The position numbers and the translations under genes are program-made. DNA of 64,000 nucleotides from Terriglobia bacterium (GTDB taxonomy: Bacteria > Acidobacteriota > Terriglobia > Bryobacterales > UBA6623), in NCBI GenBank assembly GCA_009841225.1, contig VXMF01000002.1, positions 1 to 64,000 of the forward strand, written 5' to 3'. This document shows, in pieces, positions 18,689 to 27,904 of the stretch; position 1 is the stretch's first letter, and each line of letters begins with the position of its first letter. The notes beneath the pieces were generated by a model, which saw only the letters and a program-made list of their open reading frames with translations, was not told the DNA's origin and searched no databases.

Positions 18689-20113
18689 TCAGCGCGGTAC
18701 CGCTACCTCGTTGGTGCGGCGGCCGGCCGGCTGCTCAGGCCGCTCTGGCGCATTCGTGGCGGGCAGCCAAGCGGCCATGTCCCGCTTCACCTCGGCGTAG
18801 AGCTCGTCGTCGGCCAGGTTGGTCCACTCCATCGCATCTGCCCGGTGGTCGTAGAGTTCCTCGCTGCCATCGGCATAGCGGATATAGCGGAAGTCCTCCG
18901 ATCGCACGGCGTGGTTCAAGCGGCCATAGGTCATGACAGCTGGCCTCCACGGCATCTCGGGGTTGCGCAACAGCGGGACCAAGCTCCGTCCGTCGAGTTT
19001 GCCTGCGGGGGCCAAGCCGGCCAGTTCCAGCAGCGTCGGATAGAGATCCAGCAGACTCACCGGTCTCGGCGAGATCGCCCCGTCGCGAGTGCCTTCAGGG
19101 AGGCCTGGCGCACCCGGCGGCACAGAGATCATCAGCGGCACGCGTGTGGCCTCTTCCCACAAGGCGAACTTGCGCCAATGGTGCTTCTCGCCCAAGTGCC
19201 ACCCGTGGTCGCCCCACAGCACGATGATGGTGTTGTCGGCATAGCCGCTCTCGTCGAGCGCGTCCAACACCCTTCCGAGCATGTCGTCGGCGAAGCTCAT
19301 CGACGCCAGATACGCTTGCACGGCGCGCTTCCACTGCCCGTGCTCTACCACACTGGCGTGATCACGCTCCGGCCGGGCCATGCGCACACCTGCCTGCGGA
19401 ACGTCAGCCAGGTCCGAATTGAACACCAGTGGCAGTTCAATGCGTTCGAGCGGAAAGCGCCGGAAATAGTTGCCGGGGACATACCATGGCAGATGCGGGC
19501 GAAAGATGCCGCAGGCGAGGAAGAAGGGCTTGGTGTGCGTCTCGCCTAGCTTGGCCGCCACCCATGCGGCCACCTTGGCATCGGACATCTCGCTAGTCGC
19601 TGCTTCCAGCGGCCCCCAGTCGAAATTGCCGGTGCCGGAAATCCCGTTCGCCGGGCGCTTCGCGGGCAACGGATCAGCTTCCCGCTGCAAGCTCTTCGAA
19701 GGCCAGTATTCGTGCCATGAGGCCGGATCGGGATACACGCCGTGGTAAATCTTCCCCGACCCACCTGCCCAGTATCCGTTCCGCATGAAGGCCTGCGGAA
19801 TGGTCTCCACGTCCGGCATGGCGGGACGCCAGGCTTGGTCGTTCTGGTAGACACCCGAGCGGTACGGAGCGACTCCGGTCATCAATGCCGCCCGGGACGG
19901 GTTGCAGGCTGGCGCCGCCGTATAGGCGCGACTGAACAGCGTTGAGCGTCGTGCCAAGCGCGCGAAGTTGGGCGTGTTGGCCTGCGGGTGGCCGCCCATC
20001 GGCTCGATCCAGTCATTGAGGTCATCGACCGCGATGAACAGAACGTTGGGAGCGTCTGCCTTGGCCGCGACTGCAGCAGTGAGGAGCGCAAAGAGTAGGG
20101 CGAGTTGTCGCAT
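18689..20113 (-). CDS. Exported sulfatase (iduronate-2-sulfatase-like)
   Basis: 474 aa with a Sec signal. The metal-binding D30/D31 lie in FIAVDDLNDW, and the formylglycine motif is CNPSR (C70), a Cys-type site needing maturation. SGKIYHGVY and LWGDHGWHLGEKHHWRK are typical of the iduronate sulfatase group. It would remove sulfate from a glycan in the periplasm. Its ATG overlaps the stop of the symporter by one base (TGATG), so sulfatase and symporter are translationally coupled. No formylglycine-generating enzyme is in the window. Confidence 0.92.
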   Translation of the reverse strand: MRQLALLFALLTAAVAAKADAPNVLFIAVDDLNDWIEPMGGHPQANTPNFARLARRSTLFSRAYTAAPACNPSRAALMTGVAPYRSGVYQNDQAWRPAMPDVETIPQAFMRNGYWAGGSGKIYHGVYPDPASWHEYWPSKSLQREADPLPAKRPANGISGTGNFDWGPLEAATSEMSDAKVAAWVAAKLGETHTKPFFLACGIFRPHLPWYVPGNYFRRFPLERIELPLVFNSDLADVPQAGVRMARPERDHASVVEHGQWKRAVQAYLASMSFADDMLGRVLDALDESGYADNTIIVLWGDHGWHLGEKHHWRKFALWEEATRVPLMISVPPGAPGLPEGTRDGAISPRPVSLLDLYPTLLELAGLAPAGKLDGRSLVPLLRNPEMPWRPAVMTYGRLNHAVRSEDFRYIRYADGSEELYDHRADAMEWTNLADDELYAEVKRDMAAWLPATNAPERPEQPAGRRTNEVAVPR

Positions 20114-21819
20114 CAGATCCTTCCTTCGGGCATCGCATCGCTGCGCGCGACACCCGCACCGCCGCCTGGAGCGGAAATGAACAAGGCTGCCAGTATGGTA
20201 GCCAAGCAGCCGAGCGGGTTGAGCCAGAGGAATGCCAGGTCCGGAAACGCGAGCTTGGTCAGCCAGACTGCGATGAGCCCGAAAGCCGTGCCCCAGAACG
20301 CTCCATTCGCCGTTACCCGATTGAACAAGAAGGCAACGGCAAAAACGCCCAGCATCGGCCCGTAGAACAGCGATCCTACGAAGTTAACGGCCTCGATCAA
20401 CGAGCCCAACCTGCCCCCGAAACTCGCGAAGATCGCTGCGTAAGCAGCCCACCCAAGGGTCGCCCAGCGCAGGGCCCGACGGGTGCCCCGCTCGCCCGCA
20501 TTCGGCCGAACGTAGCGGGCGTAGTGGTCCACAATCGTGGACGTCGCGAGGGAGTTGAGTTCCGACGAGATGGTAGACATGGCCGCCGCGAAGACCCCGG
20601 CCATGATTAGCCCGATCAGTCCCTTCGGCAAGTAGCCGAGAACAAAGGTGAGGAAGACATAGTTGGTGTCGTTGTACGTGCCTGGGCCGCCCTCCTCCTC
20701 GGCGAGAGCGATGGCCTCGCTGCGGACGCCCTGCAGGCGCTGGTTGGCCGTCGCGAACGCATCGCGCTCAGTCGGGGCGCCCCCGCTGGCAACGAAACGG
20801 TCCGCGCTGCTGCGGCGCTGCTGGAACGCTTGCTCGAAGCGGGCGTCGACCTGGCGGAGCTCCTCCGAGTGCGTCTGCTCGAGTCGCGCCCGCTCGGCCG
20901 GGTGAAACAGCAGCGGCGGCGGTTCGTACAGGAAGAAGGCGAAGACCAAGACGCCGGTCAGCAAGATGAACGCTTGCAGCGGGACTTTAAGCATCGCGTT
21001 GAATAGCAGACTGATCCGACTGTGATACAAGGACTTCGCAGTGAGGTAGCGCTGGACCTGAGACTGATCCGTGCCGAAATAGGCCAGTGACAGGAACGTG
21101 GCTCCTATCAGCCCGGACCACAGCGTGTAGCGGCTGTTCCAATCGAACGCAGTGTCCACAGCCTCAAGCTTGCCCACGGTGCCCGCGAGTGCCAGCGCGT
21201 CACGAAACGACACGGTCGCCGGCAGGCCGGTCCATGCAAAGCAGAAGGCGACGGCGATGCCGGCGAACATCACGCCCATCTGCACGGCGTCGGCCCACAT
21301 CACCGCCCGGATGCCGCCCAACACCGTATAGGTCGCTACCACTACGGCAGTGATCAGAATGGTCGGCGCTTCCGGGATGCCTAGGATGACCGACAGAGCC
21401 ACCGCTGGGGCGTAGAGGGCCAAGCCAACGCCTAGGCCGCGCTGGACCAGAAACACCCCGCTGGCCAACCTGCGGGTCTTGGCGTCGAAGCGACGTTCAA
21501 GGTATTCGTAAGCGGTCTGCACCCCGCTGCGATGAAATGCCGGGGCGGCGAACGCCGCGATCAGCACCATGGCAATCGGCAGTCCGAAATAGAACTGCAC
21601 AAAGCGCATGCCGTCGGTGTATCCCTGGCTGGTCGTGCCGATAAACGTGATCGCGCTCGCTTGGGTCGCCATGATCGACAGGCCGATCACCCACCAGCGC
21701 ATCTGCTTGCCGGCGGAGACGTAGGCGTGGACGGACTGATCGCCGCGCGAGCGTCTCAGGCTGAAGACCAGGATTGCCGCCAGTGAGGCGATTAGGACCG
21801 ACCAGTCGAGCGCGCTCAT
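20113..21819 (-). CDS. Sodium:solute symporter (SSS family)
   Basis: 568 aa with about 13 TM helices. SVHAYVSAGKQMRWWVIGLSIMATQASAITFIG is the diagnostic TM1 region, and AAMSTISSELNSLATSTIVDHY matches the sodium-site helix (SSxLNSLAT). A soluble loop of about 110 aa (about 300-410) between TM helices is rich in Arg, Glu and Ala. In sulfatase loci of this type these symporters import sugars released outside. Coupled downstream to the sulfatase and upstream to a 51-aa membrane protein (ATGA overlap). Confidence 0.92.
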   Translation of the reverse strand: MSALDWSVLIASLAAILVFSLRRSRGDQSVHAYVSAGKQMRWWVIGLSIMATQASAITFIGTTSQGYTDGMRFVQFYFGLPIAMVLIAAFAAPAFHRSGVQTAYEYLERRFDAKTRRLASGVFLVQRGLGVGLALYAPAVALSVILGIPEAPTILITAVVVATYTVLGGIRAVMWADAVQMGVMFAGIAVAFCFAWTGLPATVSFRDALALAGTVGKLEAVDTAFDWNSRYTLWSGLIGATFLSLAYFGTDQSQVQRYLTAKSLYHSRISLLFNAMLKVPLQAFILLTGVLVFAFFLYEPPPLLFHPAERARLEQTHSEELRQVDARFEQAFQQRRSSADRFVASGGAPTERDAFATANQRLQGVRSEAIALAEEEGGPGTYNDTNYVFLTFVLGYLPKGLIGLIMAGVFAAAMSTISSELNSLATSTIVDHYARYVRPNAGERGTRRALRWATLGWAAYAAIFASFGGRLGSLIEAVNFVGSLFYGPMLGVFAVAFLFNRVTANGAFWGTAFGLIAVWLTKLAFPDLAFLWLNPLGCLATILAALFISAPGGGAGVARSDAMPEGRI

Positions 21820-21971
21820 GAGGCTTGACCTAGGAATCGGGTGACGGCCCAGAGGCCCACGATCCAGAACGCTAGGTGGGCCAGCACGAGGACGTAGATC
21901 CGGTTCCAGTTGCGAGCGTCTGCCGGCGCACTCGCAGCCTCAGGCTCGCGGGGGTGCGAGGTGTCTTGCAA
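21816..21971 (-). CDS. 51-aa single-TM protein coupled to the symporter
   Basis: TTG start at 21971; polar N-terminus, then NWNRIYVLVLAHLAFWIVG, a single TM helix, and a short tail. Its stop overlaps the symporter ATG by 4 bases. The TTG is preceded at 7 nt by TAAGAT, which fits a leaderless message and excludes the longer upstream frame. Small single-TM proteins preceding SSS genes are often seen and may be accessory subunits. The function is inference from position. Confidence 0.6.
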   Translation of the reverse strand: MQDTSHPREPEAASAPADARNWNRIYVLVLAHLAFWIVGLWAVTRFLGQAS

Positions 21972-21978
21972 GCGTCCT

Positions 21979-21984
21979 ATCTTA
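21979..21984 (-). promoter_or_regulatory. -10 box of a leaderless TTG start (51-aa gene)
   Basis: TAAGAT on the minus strand, 7 nt before the TTG at 21971. It would drive the three-gene 51-aa/symporter/sulfatase operon. Confidence 0.5.
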
Positions 21985-22168
21985 CCTGTCGCGTGATCCG
22001 GATATCGCGCGCGCCCGTCGCCAGGCCGAGGGCCCCGATCCCCCGGAGCAGCGCTGCCCGCACCTGGGCAGCATGGCAAGCCGGATGGCTGCGATGTGCC
22101 TTGTTCCTAGCGCGACGCTTCGGTTCGGACTTGAGGTCGGGATGGAAAGCTACCTGGCCCCCTGCCGG

Positions 22169-22969
22169 TTAGGGGGTGCTCGGATTGCCGGCCGAAGCTA
22201 TGGTTTCCGGAAACGCGATCCTCTGGAATTCCGGTATCTCATGCATCTGCTTGAACGCGGGGTCGGACGCCACCTTGCGAGGCCCGCCGAAACCTTCCTC
22301 GAGTGCCTTACGGATGTACAGGATCGACCGATCCCAAAGCTGCGCCCCGGCGTAGGCTTTGGCCATGAAGTAGTAATACTTGCCCGGGTTGCCCACCGAG
22401 CGCTCCTGCAGCATCGTTCCGAACGTCCCCTTCGTTTCGAACACGTTCGGGTCTAGGTCTAGGGCCTTCAAGTATGCCTGCGACGCAAGCTTGAACTTCC
22501 GCTTGGAGAAGTACGAGGTGCCGAGGTTGCTATGGATTGAGGCCGAATAGGGCGAGACCTTCAACGCCCGCTTGTATGCGCGGATGGCCTTGCCGTAGTT
22601 CCCCTGAGCGTGATGGACCGTGCCGAGGTTGTTGAGTGCTTGGCTGTAGGTCTTATCCACGCGCCAGGCACGCTCGTATTGCCGCCTCGCACTGCTCAGC
22701 ATCAGTAGCTGATGGTAGGAAATGCCGAGCTTATTGATCAGCTTGGCCGAATCCGGTTCGAGTCGGAGCGCCTCCTTGTAGATGTCGCCGGCCTCGCGGT
22801 ACATCTTGCGGGCCATGTAGATGTCGCCGCGCCGCTCCGCGCTGAGTTCCCGCGCCGCCGGGTTGATCTCGGGACGTTCCTTGGTCCGGTCGATCAATTG
22901 CGCCGGCGCCGAAGCAGCAAGCACGACCACGCCTAGAGCCAGCACCCGTGACCGCACTCTGCCCGACAT
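22169..22969 (-). CDS. Exported TPR protein
   Basis: 266 aa with a Sec signal (MSGRVRSRVLALGVVVLAASAPAQ). About five tetratricopeptide repeats follow (AGDIYKEALRLEPDSAKLIN, YERAWRVDKTYSQALNNLGT, YKRALKVSPYSASIHSNLGT, YLKALDLDPNVFETKGTFGT). The C-terminal third is specific, with GKYYYFMAKAYAGAQ. A periplasmic scaffold is likely; no partner is identifiable. It is monocistronic, facing the symporter operon. Confidence 0.8.
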   Translation of the reverse strand: MSGRVRSRVLALGVVVLAASAPAQLIDRTKERPEINPAARELSAERRGDIYMARKMYREAGDIYKEALRLEPDSAKLINKLGISYHQLLMLSSARRQYERAWRVDKTYSQALNNLGTVHHAQGNYGKAIRAYKRALKVSPYSASIHSNLGTSYFSKRKFKLASQAYLKALDLDPNVFETKGTFGTMLQERSVGNPGKYYYFMAKAYAGAQLWDRSILYIRKALEEGFGGPRKVASDPAFKQMHEIPEFQRIAFPETIASAGNPSTP

Positions 22970-23047
22970 CGCTTTACCGAAACTTTATTGAAGCACATCA
23001 TTGCGGGATTGCAAGGCGAAACTGGGGGAATTGTGCCGATCACCCCC

Positions 23048-23809
23048 TCAGGGGCCTTCGAGTCGCTCCCACATCTCGCGCAGCTCGCTGAGCGAGAGCT
23101 GCTGCGCCCGCATCGCCGCGCACGGATCGGCGTTCAAGAGCGGCGGCGGATAATGGGCTGCCAAGTTGTTCTTCAGCATCTTGCGAGGATGCCGGAAGCA
23201 AGCGCTCAAGAAAGCTAGCAGGCCTGCTGGCGGCGGCTCGCCAGCAACGTCGAAGCGCACGACGGCAGAGTGGACGGCGGGCGCCGGATCGAATGCACCC
23301 GGCGGAACCCGGAAGAGCTTCTCGGGACCACTCTGCAGCTGGCAGAAACAACTTAGAAAGCCGAAAGAACGCGTGCCGCCGCTCGCTACCACGCGGTCCG
23401 CCACTTCTTCCTGCATCAGGAACGTCGCCGAGCGGAACTCATGGCGCGCGGCAAGCACCTTCCGCAGGATCGGAGAGGTGATGTAGTACGGCAGGTTTCC
23501 CACGACCACAGACCGTCCGGGCGATGACTCCGACAGGATGTCTGTCAAGCTCACTTGGAGGATGTCCGCCGCGATCACGGTGAGCCCTTGAGGACCACCG
23601 CACCGTCGCGGCAGAGCCTCGGCGAGTCCTAAGTCCAGTTCTACCGCCAGAACTTGGCGGGCGATTCCGAGCAAGTGCTTGGTGAGGGCTCCCCTGCCGG
23701 GGCCGACCTCCACCACTGTGTCGCCCGGCGCGACCGCCGCAGAGGCTATGCGAGCGAGAACGTCCTCGTCGTGGAGGAAGTGCTGGCCGAGCTTGGCCCC
23801 GCCCTGCAT
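23048..23809 (-). CDS. rsmA: 16S rRNA dimethyladenosine transferase
   Basis: 253 aa, complete. GQHFLHDEDVLARIA and VVEVGPGRGALTKHLL form the SAM-binding start, and the catalytic motif is NLPYYITSPI. KsgA dimethylates two adjacent adenines near the 3' end of 16S rRNA in late small-subunit assembly. The start codon is preceded at 7 nt by TACACT, so the message is probably leaderless. Divergent from the trigger factor gene. Confidence 0.96.
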   Translation of the reverse strand: MQGGAKLGQHFLHDEDVLARIASAAVAPGDTVVEVGPGRGALTKHLLGIARQVLAVELDLGLAEALPRRCGGPQGLTVIAADILQVSLTDILSESSPGRSVVVGNLPYYITSPILRKVLAARHEFRSATFLMQEEVADRVVASGGTRSFGFLSCFCQLQSGPEKLFRVPPGAFDPAPAVHSAVVRFDVAGEPPPAGLLAFLSACFRHPRKMLKNNLAAHYPPPLLNADPCAAMRAQQLSLSELREMWERLEGP

Positions 23810-23816
23810 CGGTTCG

Positions 23817-23822
23817 AGTGTA
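23817..23822 (-). promoter_or_regulatory. -10 box of a leaderless start (rsmA)
   Basis: TACACT on the minus strand lies exactly 7 nt before the rsmA ATG. A TAGACT on the plus strand (about 23868) serves the divergent tig gene. Confidence 0.5.
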
Positions 23823-23923
23823 GCGAGACGTCAGCGGCTTCCCGAGCCGCCACAGGGCCCTGCTGTAGACTGGAGGTACACGCGGGGCCTCCAATGTGCC
23901 GCCGCCGATAGGTGAAGTAGGTC

Positions 23924-25252
23924 TTGGAAAGCGGAGCTGAGCAGAAGGATCCCTGCGCGCGCACCGTGACCGTCGAGATCCCTTGGGACGTGGTCGAAAA
24001 GGAGCGTAGAGACTACGTCAAGCAGGCCCGCCAGTCGGTGACCGTGCCCGGTTTTCGCAAGGGGCGAGCCCCGGAGGTCGTGCTGTACCGGTATTTCGAG
24101 AAGGAGATCTCGGTCGTCCTGACAGAGCGACTGGCACCCGAGTTTCTCAGCAAGAAGATCGGCTCCATGGACCACAAGCTTGCTGCCGGTCCGTTCATCA
24201 CCGACTTTCGGTTCGCCGAGGGCCGGCCGTTCGAGGTCGATGCCCAATATGAAGTCTTCCCTCGCTTCGAGCTTGGCGAGTACAGGGATTTGAAGGTCGT
24301 CCACGAAGCGGAATCCGTCACCGATGAACGCGTGGGCGAAGAGCTCGAGCGCCTTCGGCAGCAGCACGCATCTGTGCGAACACTGGACCCGCGACCAGTT
24401 CAGGACAAAGATGTTCTGCGAGTCACGTTCAGCGCAGTCGAGCATGGGCCAAGTCTGCCGTTCTTCGGCCAAGAGCTGACATGCGATCTCGCCCGCGAGC
24501 AGAGCCCCGGCGGCCTGCCGTTCACGCGCGAACTCCCGGGACTCGAGCCCGGAAAGGAGACCGAGATTTCCTGCGAGTGCCCGGACGACTACCCGGACCC
24601 TGACATCGCCGGCAAGACCGTCCAGTGCAAGGCCACGGTGCATTCGATCCTCGAGGTGGATCTTCCGGAGCTTGACGACGAGTTCGCCAAGGACGTCAAC
24701 GGGAACCACGAAACCTTGGACGACTTGAAGGCAGCGGTCCGCAAGGAGCTCGAGGTGCGCGCCGATCTGGAAGCGCGCGCGGCCACTGAATTCGCAGTCA
24801 TGAACAAGCTCGCAACCTCGCATCAGATCGACGTGCCGAGGCAGCACCTACGAGAGCGGCTCCAGCAACTTGCCGCAAGGATGGCAGGCCGCGAAGGCGC
24901 CCCGGAGCAGCCGAGCCTGACGCCGCTCAATGTCGCGCAAGAGGCGATGGCAGTGTGCGCCGAGCAAGTGCTCGACCGCATCGCAGACGTTGAAGATATC
25001 GACCTCAGCCATCAAGAGATTCAGGAGTTCGTCAATCGATGGGCGGAATCGGAGCAGCTGACTCCGGAACGCGCTCGGGCGAAGATGGAGGAGTCTGGCA
25101 TTCTAGCCTCGATGTGCACTCGCGGACGTCGTTCCAAGGCGATGCAACTGGTCATCGACTCCGGGGCACCATTCGAGGAGCCGGAGCCGCAGGATTCCGA
25201 CGGGCCTGAAGAGCAGCCCGATTCGGCCGCAGACTCTTCCGGGGACGAGTAG
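23924..25252 (+). CDS. tig: Trigger factor
   Basis: 442 aa. The ribosome-binding signature GFRKGRAP lies near residue 45, a PPIase-like domain spans about 160-250, and the rest is the helical chaperone arms. A TTG start at 23924 is used. Trigger factor is the ribosome-bound chaperone that shields nascent chains. clpP follows after 9 bp, the common tig-clpP arrangement, but clpX, which usually completes the set, does not follow. Confidence 0.93.
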   Translation: MESGAEQKDPCARTVTVEIPWDVVEKERRDYVKQARQSVTVPGFRKGRAPEVVLYRYFEKEISVVLTERLAPEFLSKKIGSMDHKLAAGPFITDFRFAEGRPFEVDAQYEVFPRFELGEYRDLKVVHEAESVTDERVGEELERLRQQHASVRTLDPRPVQDKDVLRVTFSAVEHGPSLPFFGQELTCDLAREQSPGGLPFTRELPGLEPGKETEISCECPDDYPDPDIAGKTVQCKATVHSILEVDLPELDDEFAKDVNGNHETLDDLKAAVRKELEVRADLEARAATEFAVMNKLATSHQIDVPRQHLRERLQQLAARMAGREGAPEQPSLTPLNVAQEAMAVCAEQVLDRIADVEDIDLSHQEIQEFVNRWAESEQLTPERARAKMEESGILASMCTRGRRSKAMQLVIDSGAPFEEPEPQDSDGPEEQPDSAADSSGDE

Positions 25253-25261
25253 GGAGCGCTC

Positions 25262-25870
25262 ATGTCAGACGTCTTGGAACCGAGAGCGAATCTCGTCCCG
25301 ATGGTGGTCGAGCAGACCAGCCGCGGCGAGCGCGCCTACGACATCTTCTCGCGCCTGCTGAAAGACAACATCATTTTTGTCGGGTATCCGATAGACGACG
25401 CGATCGCCAACCTGATCACTGCGCAGCTGCTGTTCTTGGAGGCCGAGAACCCCGAACGCGACATTTGGCTCTACATCAATTCTCCCGGCGGCTCGATCAC
25501 TGCCGGCATGGCCATCTACGACACGATGCAGTTCGTCAAGCCCGACATCACGACGGTGTGCATCGGCCAAGCCGCATCCATGGCGGCGGTGTTGATGGCG
25601 GCTGGGGCGAAGGGCAAGCGATTCGCCTTGCCCAACTCGCGCTTCCTGCTGCACCAGCCGTCGCTTTCCGGACTGGCCGGCCAGGCTACCGATATCGACA
25701 TCCACGCACGCGAAATCCTGCGCATGCGGCAGAGCCTCAACGCGTTGCTGGCCGGTCACACTGGCCAGGAGATCGAGCAGATCGAGCGGGACGTGGAGCG
25801 GGACTTCATCCTAGACGCCAAACAGGCCAAGAACTATGGCCTGGTCGACCAAATCATCGCCAAGAAATAA
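25262..25870 (+). CDS. clpP: ATP-dependent Clp protease proteolytic subunit
   Basis: 202 aa, full length. The triad is S106 in GQAASMAA, H131 in FLLHQPS and D181 in [27 protein letters not shown] is the handle and substrate-binding region. A tetradecameric serine protease chamber fed by ClpX or ClpA, neither present here. Co-transcribed with tig. Confidence 0.97.
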   Translation: MSDVLEPRANLVPMVVEQTSRGERAYDIFSRLLKDNIIFVGYPIDDAIANLITAQLLFLEAENPERDIWLYINSPGGSITAGMAIYDTMQFVKPDITTVCIGQAASMAAVLMAAGAKGKRFALPNSRFLLHQPSLSGLAGQATDIDIHAREILRMRQSLNALLAGHTGQEIEQIERDVERDFILDAKQAKNYGLVDQIIAKK

Positions 25871-25930
25871 GGCCTAGACGCGTCCGGAAACGGCACTGCA
25901 GCCCTTGCAGGCCGCCGTTTGGCCTTCTGG

Positions 25931-25936
25931 TACTCT
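25931..25936 (+). promoter_or_regulatory. -10 box of a leaderless start (quinone reductase)
   Basis: TACTCT ends 7 nt before the ATG at 25944. It supports this ATG rather than an upstream in-frame start at 25905. Confidence 0.45.
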
Positions 25937-25943
25937 ACAGCGC

Positions 25944-26921
25944 ATGAAAGTTTGGCAGGTTACGCACTACGGCGAGCCAGAAGAGATGGTTTTGGCGGAA
26001 GTTGATCCGCCGGCCCCGTCGGCCGGACAGGTTCGCATTCGCAACCATACTTGCGGATTCAACTTCTTTGACCTGCTCCAGTGCCAGGGCAAGTATCAGT
26101 CTCGGCCGACGTTTCCGTTCACGATCGGCGCCGAGGTGTCAGGCATCGTCGAAGCTGTCGGTGATGGCGTCGAGCACGTCAGGGTCGGCGAGCGGGTGCT
26201 TTCCCTGCCCCGCGGTGGCGGCTTCGCCGAATGCACACTCGTCGACGAATCGCGTGCGTACCCGATCCCTGAAAGCATGTCATTCGAGCAGGCGGCGGCT
26301 ATGCCGGTCGTATTCCAGACCTCGCTGTTTGCCCTGGACTATCGCGCCAAGCTGCGGCCCGGCGAATGGTTGCTGGTGCACGCCGGCGCCAGCGGCGTAG
26401 GTGTTGCAGCGATCCAGCTCGGCGTCGCGATGGGCGCTCGGATCATTGCCACCGCGGGCAGTGAAGAGAAACTTGAATTCTGCAGGCAGCACGGCGCCGA
26501 GCACGCCTTGAACTACCGCGATGACAGCTGGGTCGACCAAGTGAAGCAGATCGCGGGAAAGTTCGGCGCTGATGTGATCTACGATCCGGTCGGAGGGGAC
26601 GTGTTCGACCTCTCCACCAAGGTCATCGCTCCAGACGGGCGGCTGTTGGTGATAGGCTTCGCCAGCGGGCGCATCCCTTCGCTGGCCGCTAACCGCGCCC
26701 TGCTGAAGAACATGTCGCTCGTGGGCGTGTTCTGGGGACGGCACTGCGACGAGCACCCAGGCTACATGAGATCGCTGCATGACCAGCTGTGCGACATGTT
26801 CCAAGCGGGCAAGATCGATCCCCCGGTGGGGGCGGCGTATCCGCTGGAGGCGGTGCCGCAAGGCATCCGGGATCTGGCCAACCGCAAGGTGCGCGGCAAG
26901 GCAATCGTCAAGATCGCCTAA
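25944..26921 (+). CDS. NADPH:quinone oxidoreductase (zeta-crystallin type MDR)
   Basis: 325 aa. The zinc-free medium-chain dehydrogenase fold is seen from FTIGAEVSGIVEAVG and the nucleotide-binding LLVHAGASGVGVAAIQLGVAMG, with the YDPVGGD motif after it. Members reduce quinones or enoyl compounds with NADPH. It sits in the place where clpX would be expected after clpP but has its own promoter. Confidence 0.9.
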   Translation: MKVWQVTHYGEPEEMVLAEVDPPAPSAGQVRIRNHTCGFNFFDLLQCQGKYQSRPTFPFTIGAEVSGIVEAVGDGVEHVRVGERVLSLPRGGGFAECTLVDESRAYPIPESMSFEQAAAMPVVFQTSLFALDYRAKLRPGEWLLVHAGASGVGVAAIQLGVAMGARIIATAGSEEKLEFCRQHGAEHALNYRDDSWVDQVKQIAGKFGADVIYDPVGGDVFDLSTKVIAPDGRLLVIGFASGRIPSLAANRALLKNMSLVGVFWGRHCDEHPGYMRSLHDQLCDMFQAGKIDPPVGAAYPLEAVPQGIRDLANRKVRGKAIVKIA

Positions 26922-26931
26922 TCCGGGATGC

Positions 26932-27900
26932 CTATTGGCCGAGGCTGATCGGCACCGGCACGAAGCAGAGCACAAAGATGACCAGAAGCAGCGCTGCGAT
27001 GCGCTGCCTGCCACGGCCTATCGGTGCCGAATCGTTCATAGTGGGCACGTGCCGGATGCCTGTGACGAACAACAGCACCAGCAACAGTGCGTAGGCGGCC
27101 TGCGTGGCAATGCTGATCGCTACAAGCGCCAAGAACGAGGCTATCGCGACCTTGAAGCTACGCTTCGCGAACACCGCGTAGCAGATGTGGCCGCCATCGA
27201 GCTGCCCGACCGGTATCAGATTCAGAGCAGTGATGAAAAGCCCGACCCAACCTGCGAATGCGACGTCGTGCAGGACGAGCGTCAGGCCCTCTTCGGCGCT
27301 GCCGAACCACGTCCACTCGAAGAACTTGAACAATAGCGGCTCACCAAGCACCAAACCCGCCGACTCGCCGATCGGAAGACGCGAAGAGAGCGTCACGCCC
27401 ACCCACGAGATTGGGATCGCGAGCGCCACGCCGGCGAGAGGCCCAGCCGCTGAAATATCGAACAGTGCCTTGCGGTTGGGGATGAACGGGGACATGCGGA
27501 TGACCGCGCCCATCGTGCCGAACAACACCGGAGCTGGCAGGAAGTACGGCAGGGTAGCCGGCACGCGATAGTAGCGGGCGGCCAGATAGTGCCCGAACTC
27601 ATGTGCCGTGAGGATCGCCAACACGCACGCCGAGTACGTCGGCGAGACGATGTAGCTGGTCGATGCGACCGTGAGCAGGAACAGGACCGAGCTGAGGAAG
27701 ACTCGCTGCTTGGGCTGCACCAGGTTCGGCGGCCGCTCCGGCAGGCCCTCTTCGATCCACTGGGCCGGCCCGCGGCGCAGCGGAGCGATGCCGCCGCTGG
27801 GTCGCAGAGTCACGCCAAGATGGCGGTCAGGGCTGCGGTCTGAGCCAGATCCGTCCGTGTCGGGCGAGGTGCCGCGCGGTTCTTCAGGCAAGCGCCACAC
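26932..27900 (-). CDS. M50-family site-2-type membrane metalloprotease
   Basis: 322 aa with about six TM helices. The zinc site is HEFGH in ILTAHEFGHYLAARYY, and the second ligand is in LDGGHICYAVF. The N-terminal 80 residues are polar and cytoplasmic. S2P-type proteases cut TM segments, often of anti-sigma factors. It begins 4 bp after ilvE and so shares its transcript, though no functional link is evident. No PDZ domain is visible. Confidence 0.87.
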   Translation of the reverse strand: MWRLPEEPRGTSPDTDGSGSDRSPDRHLGVTLRPSGGIAPLRRGPAQWIEEGLPERPPNLVQPKQRVFLSSVLFLLTVASTSYIVSPTYSACVLAILTAHEFGHYLAARYYRVPATLPYFLPAPVLFGTMGAVIRMSPFIPNRKALFDISAAGPLAGVALAIPISWVGVTLSSRLPIGESAGLVLGEPLLFKFFEWTWFGSAEEGLTLVLHDVAFAGWVGLFITALNLIPVGQLDGGHICYAVFAKRSFKVAIASFLALVAISIATQAAYALLLVLLFVTGIRHVPTMNDSAPIGRGRQRIAALLLVIFVLCFVPVPISLGQ

Positions 27901-27904
27901 CGAT

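Noticed and set aside
23831..24847. A 338-codon minus-strand frame opposite the trigger factor gene
   Set aside because: The plus strand encodes an unmistakable trigger factor; the antisense frame is compositional.
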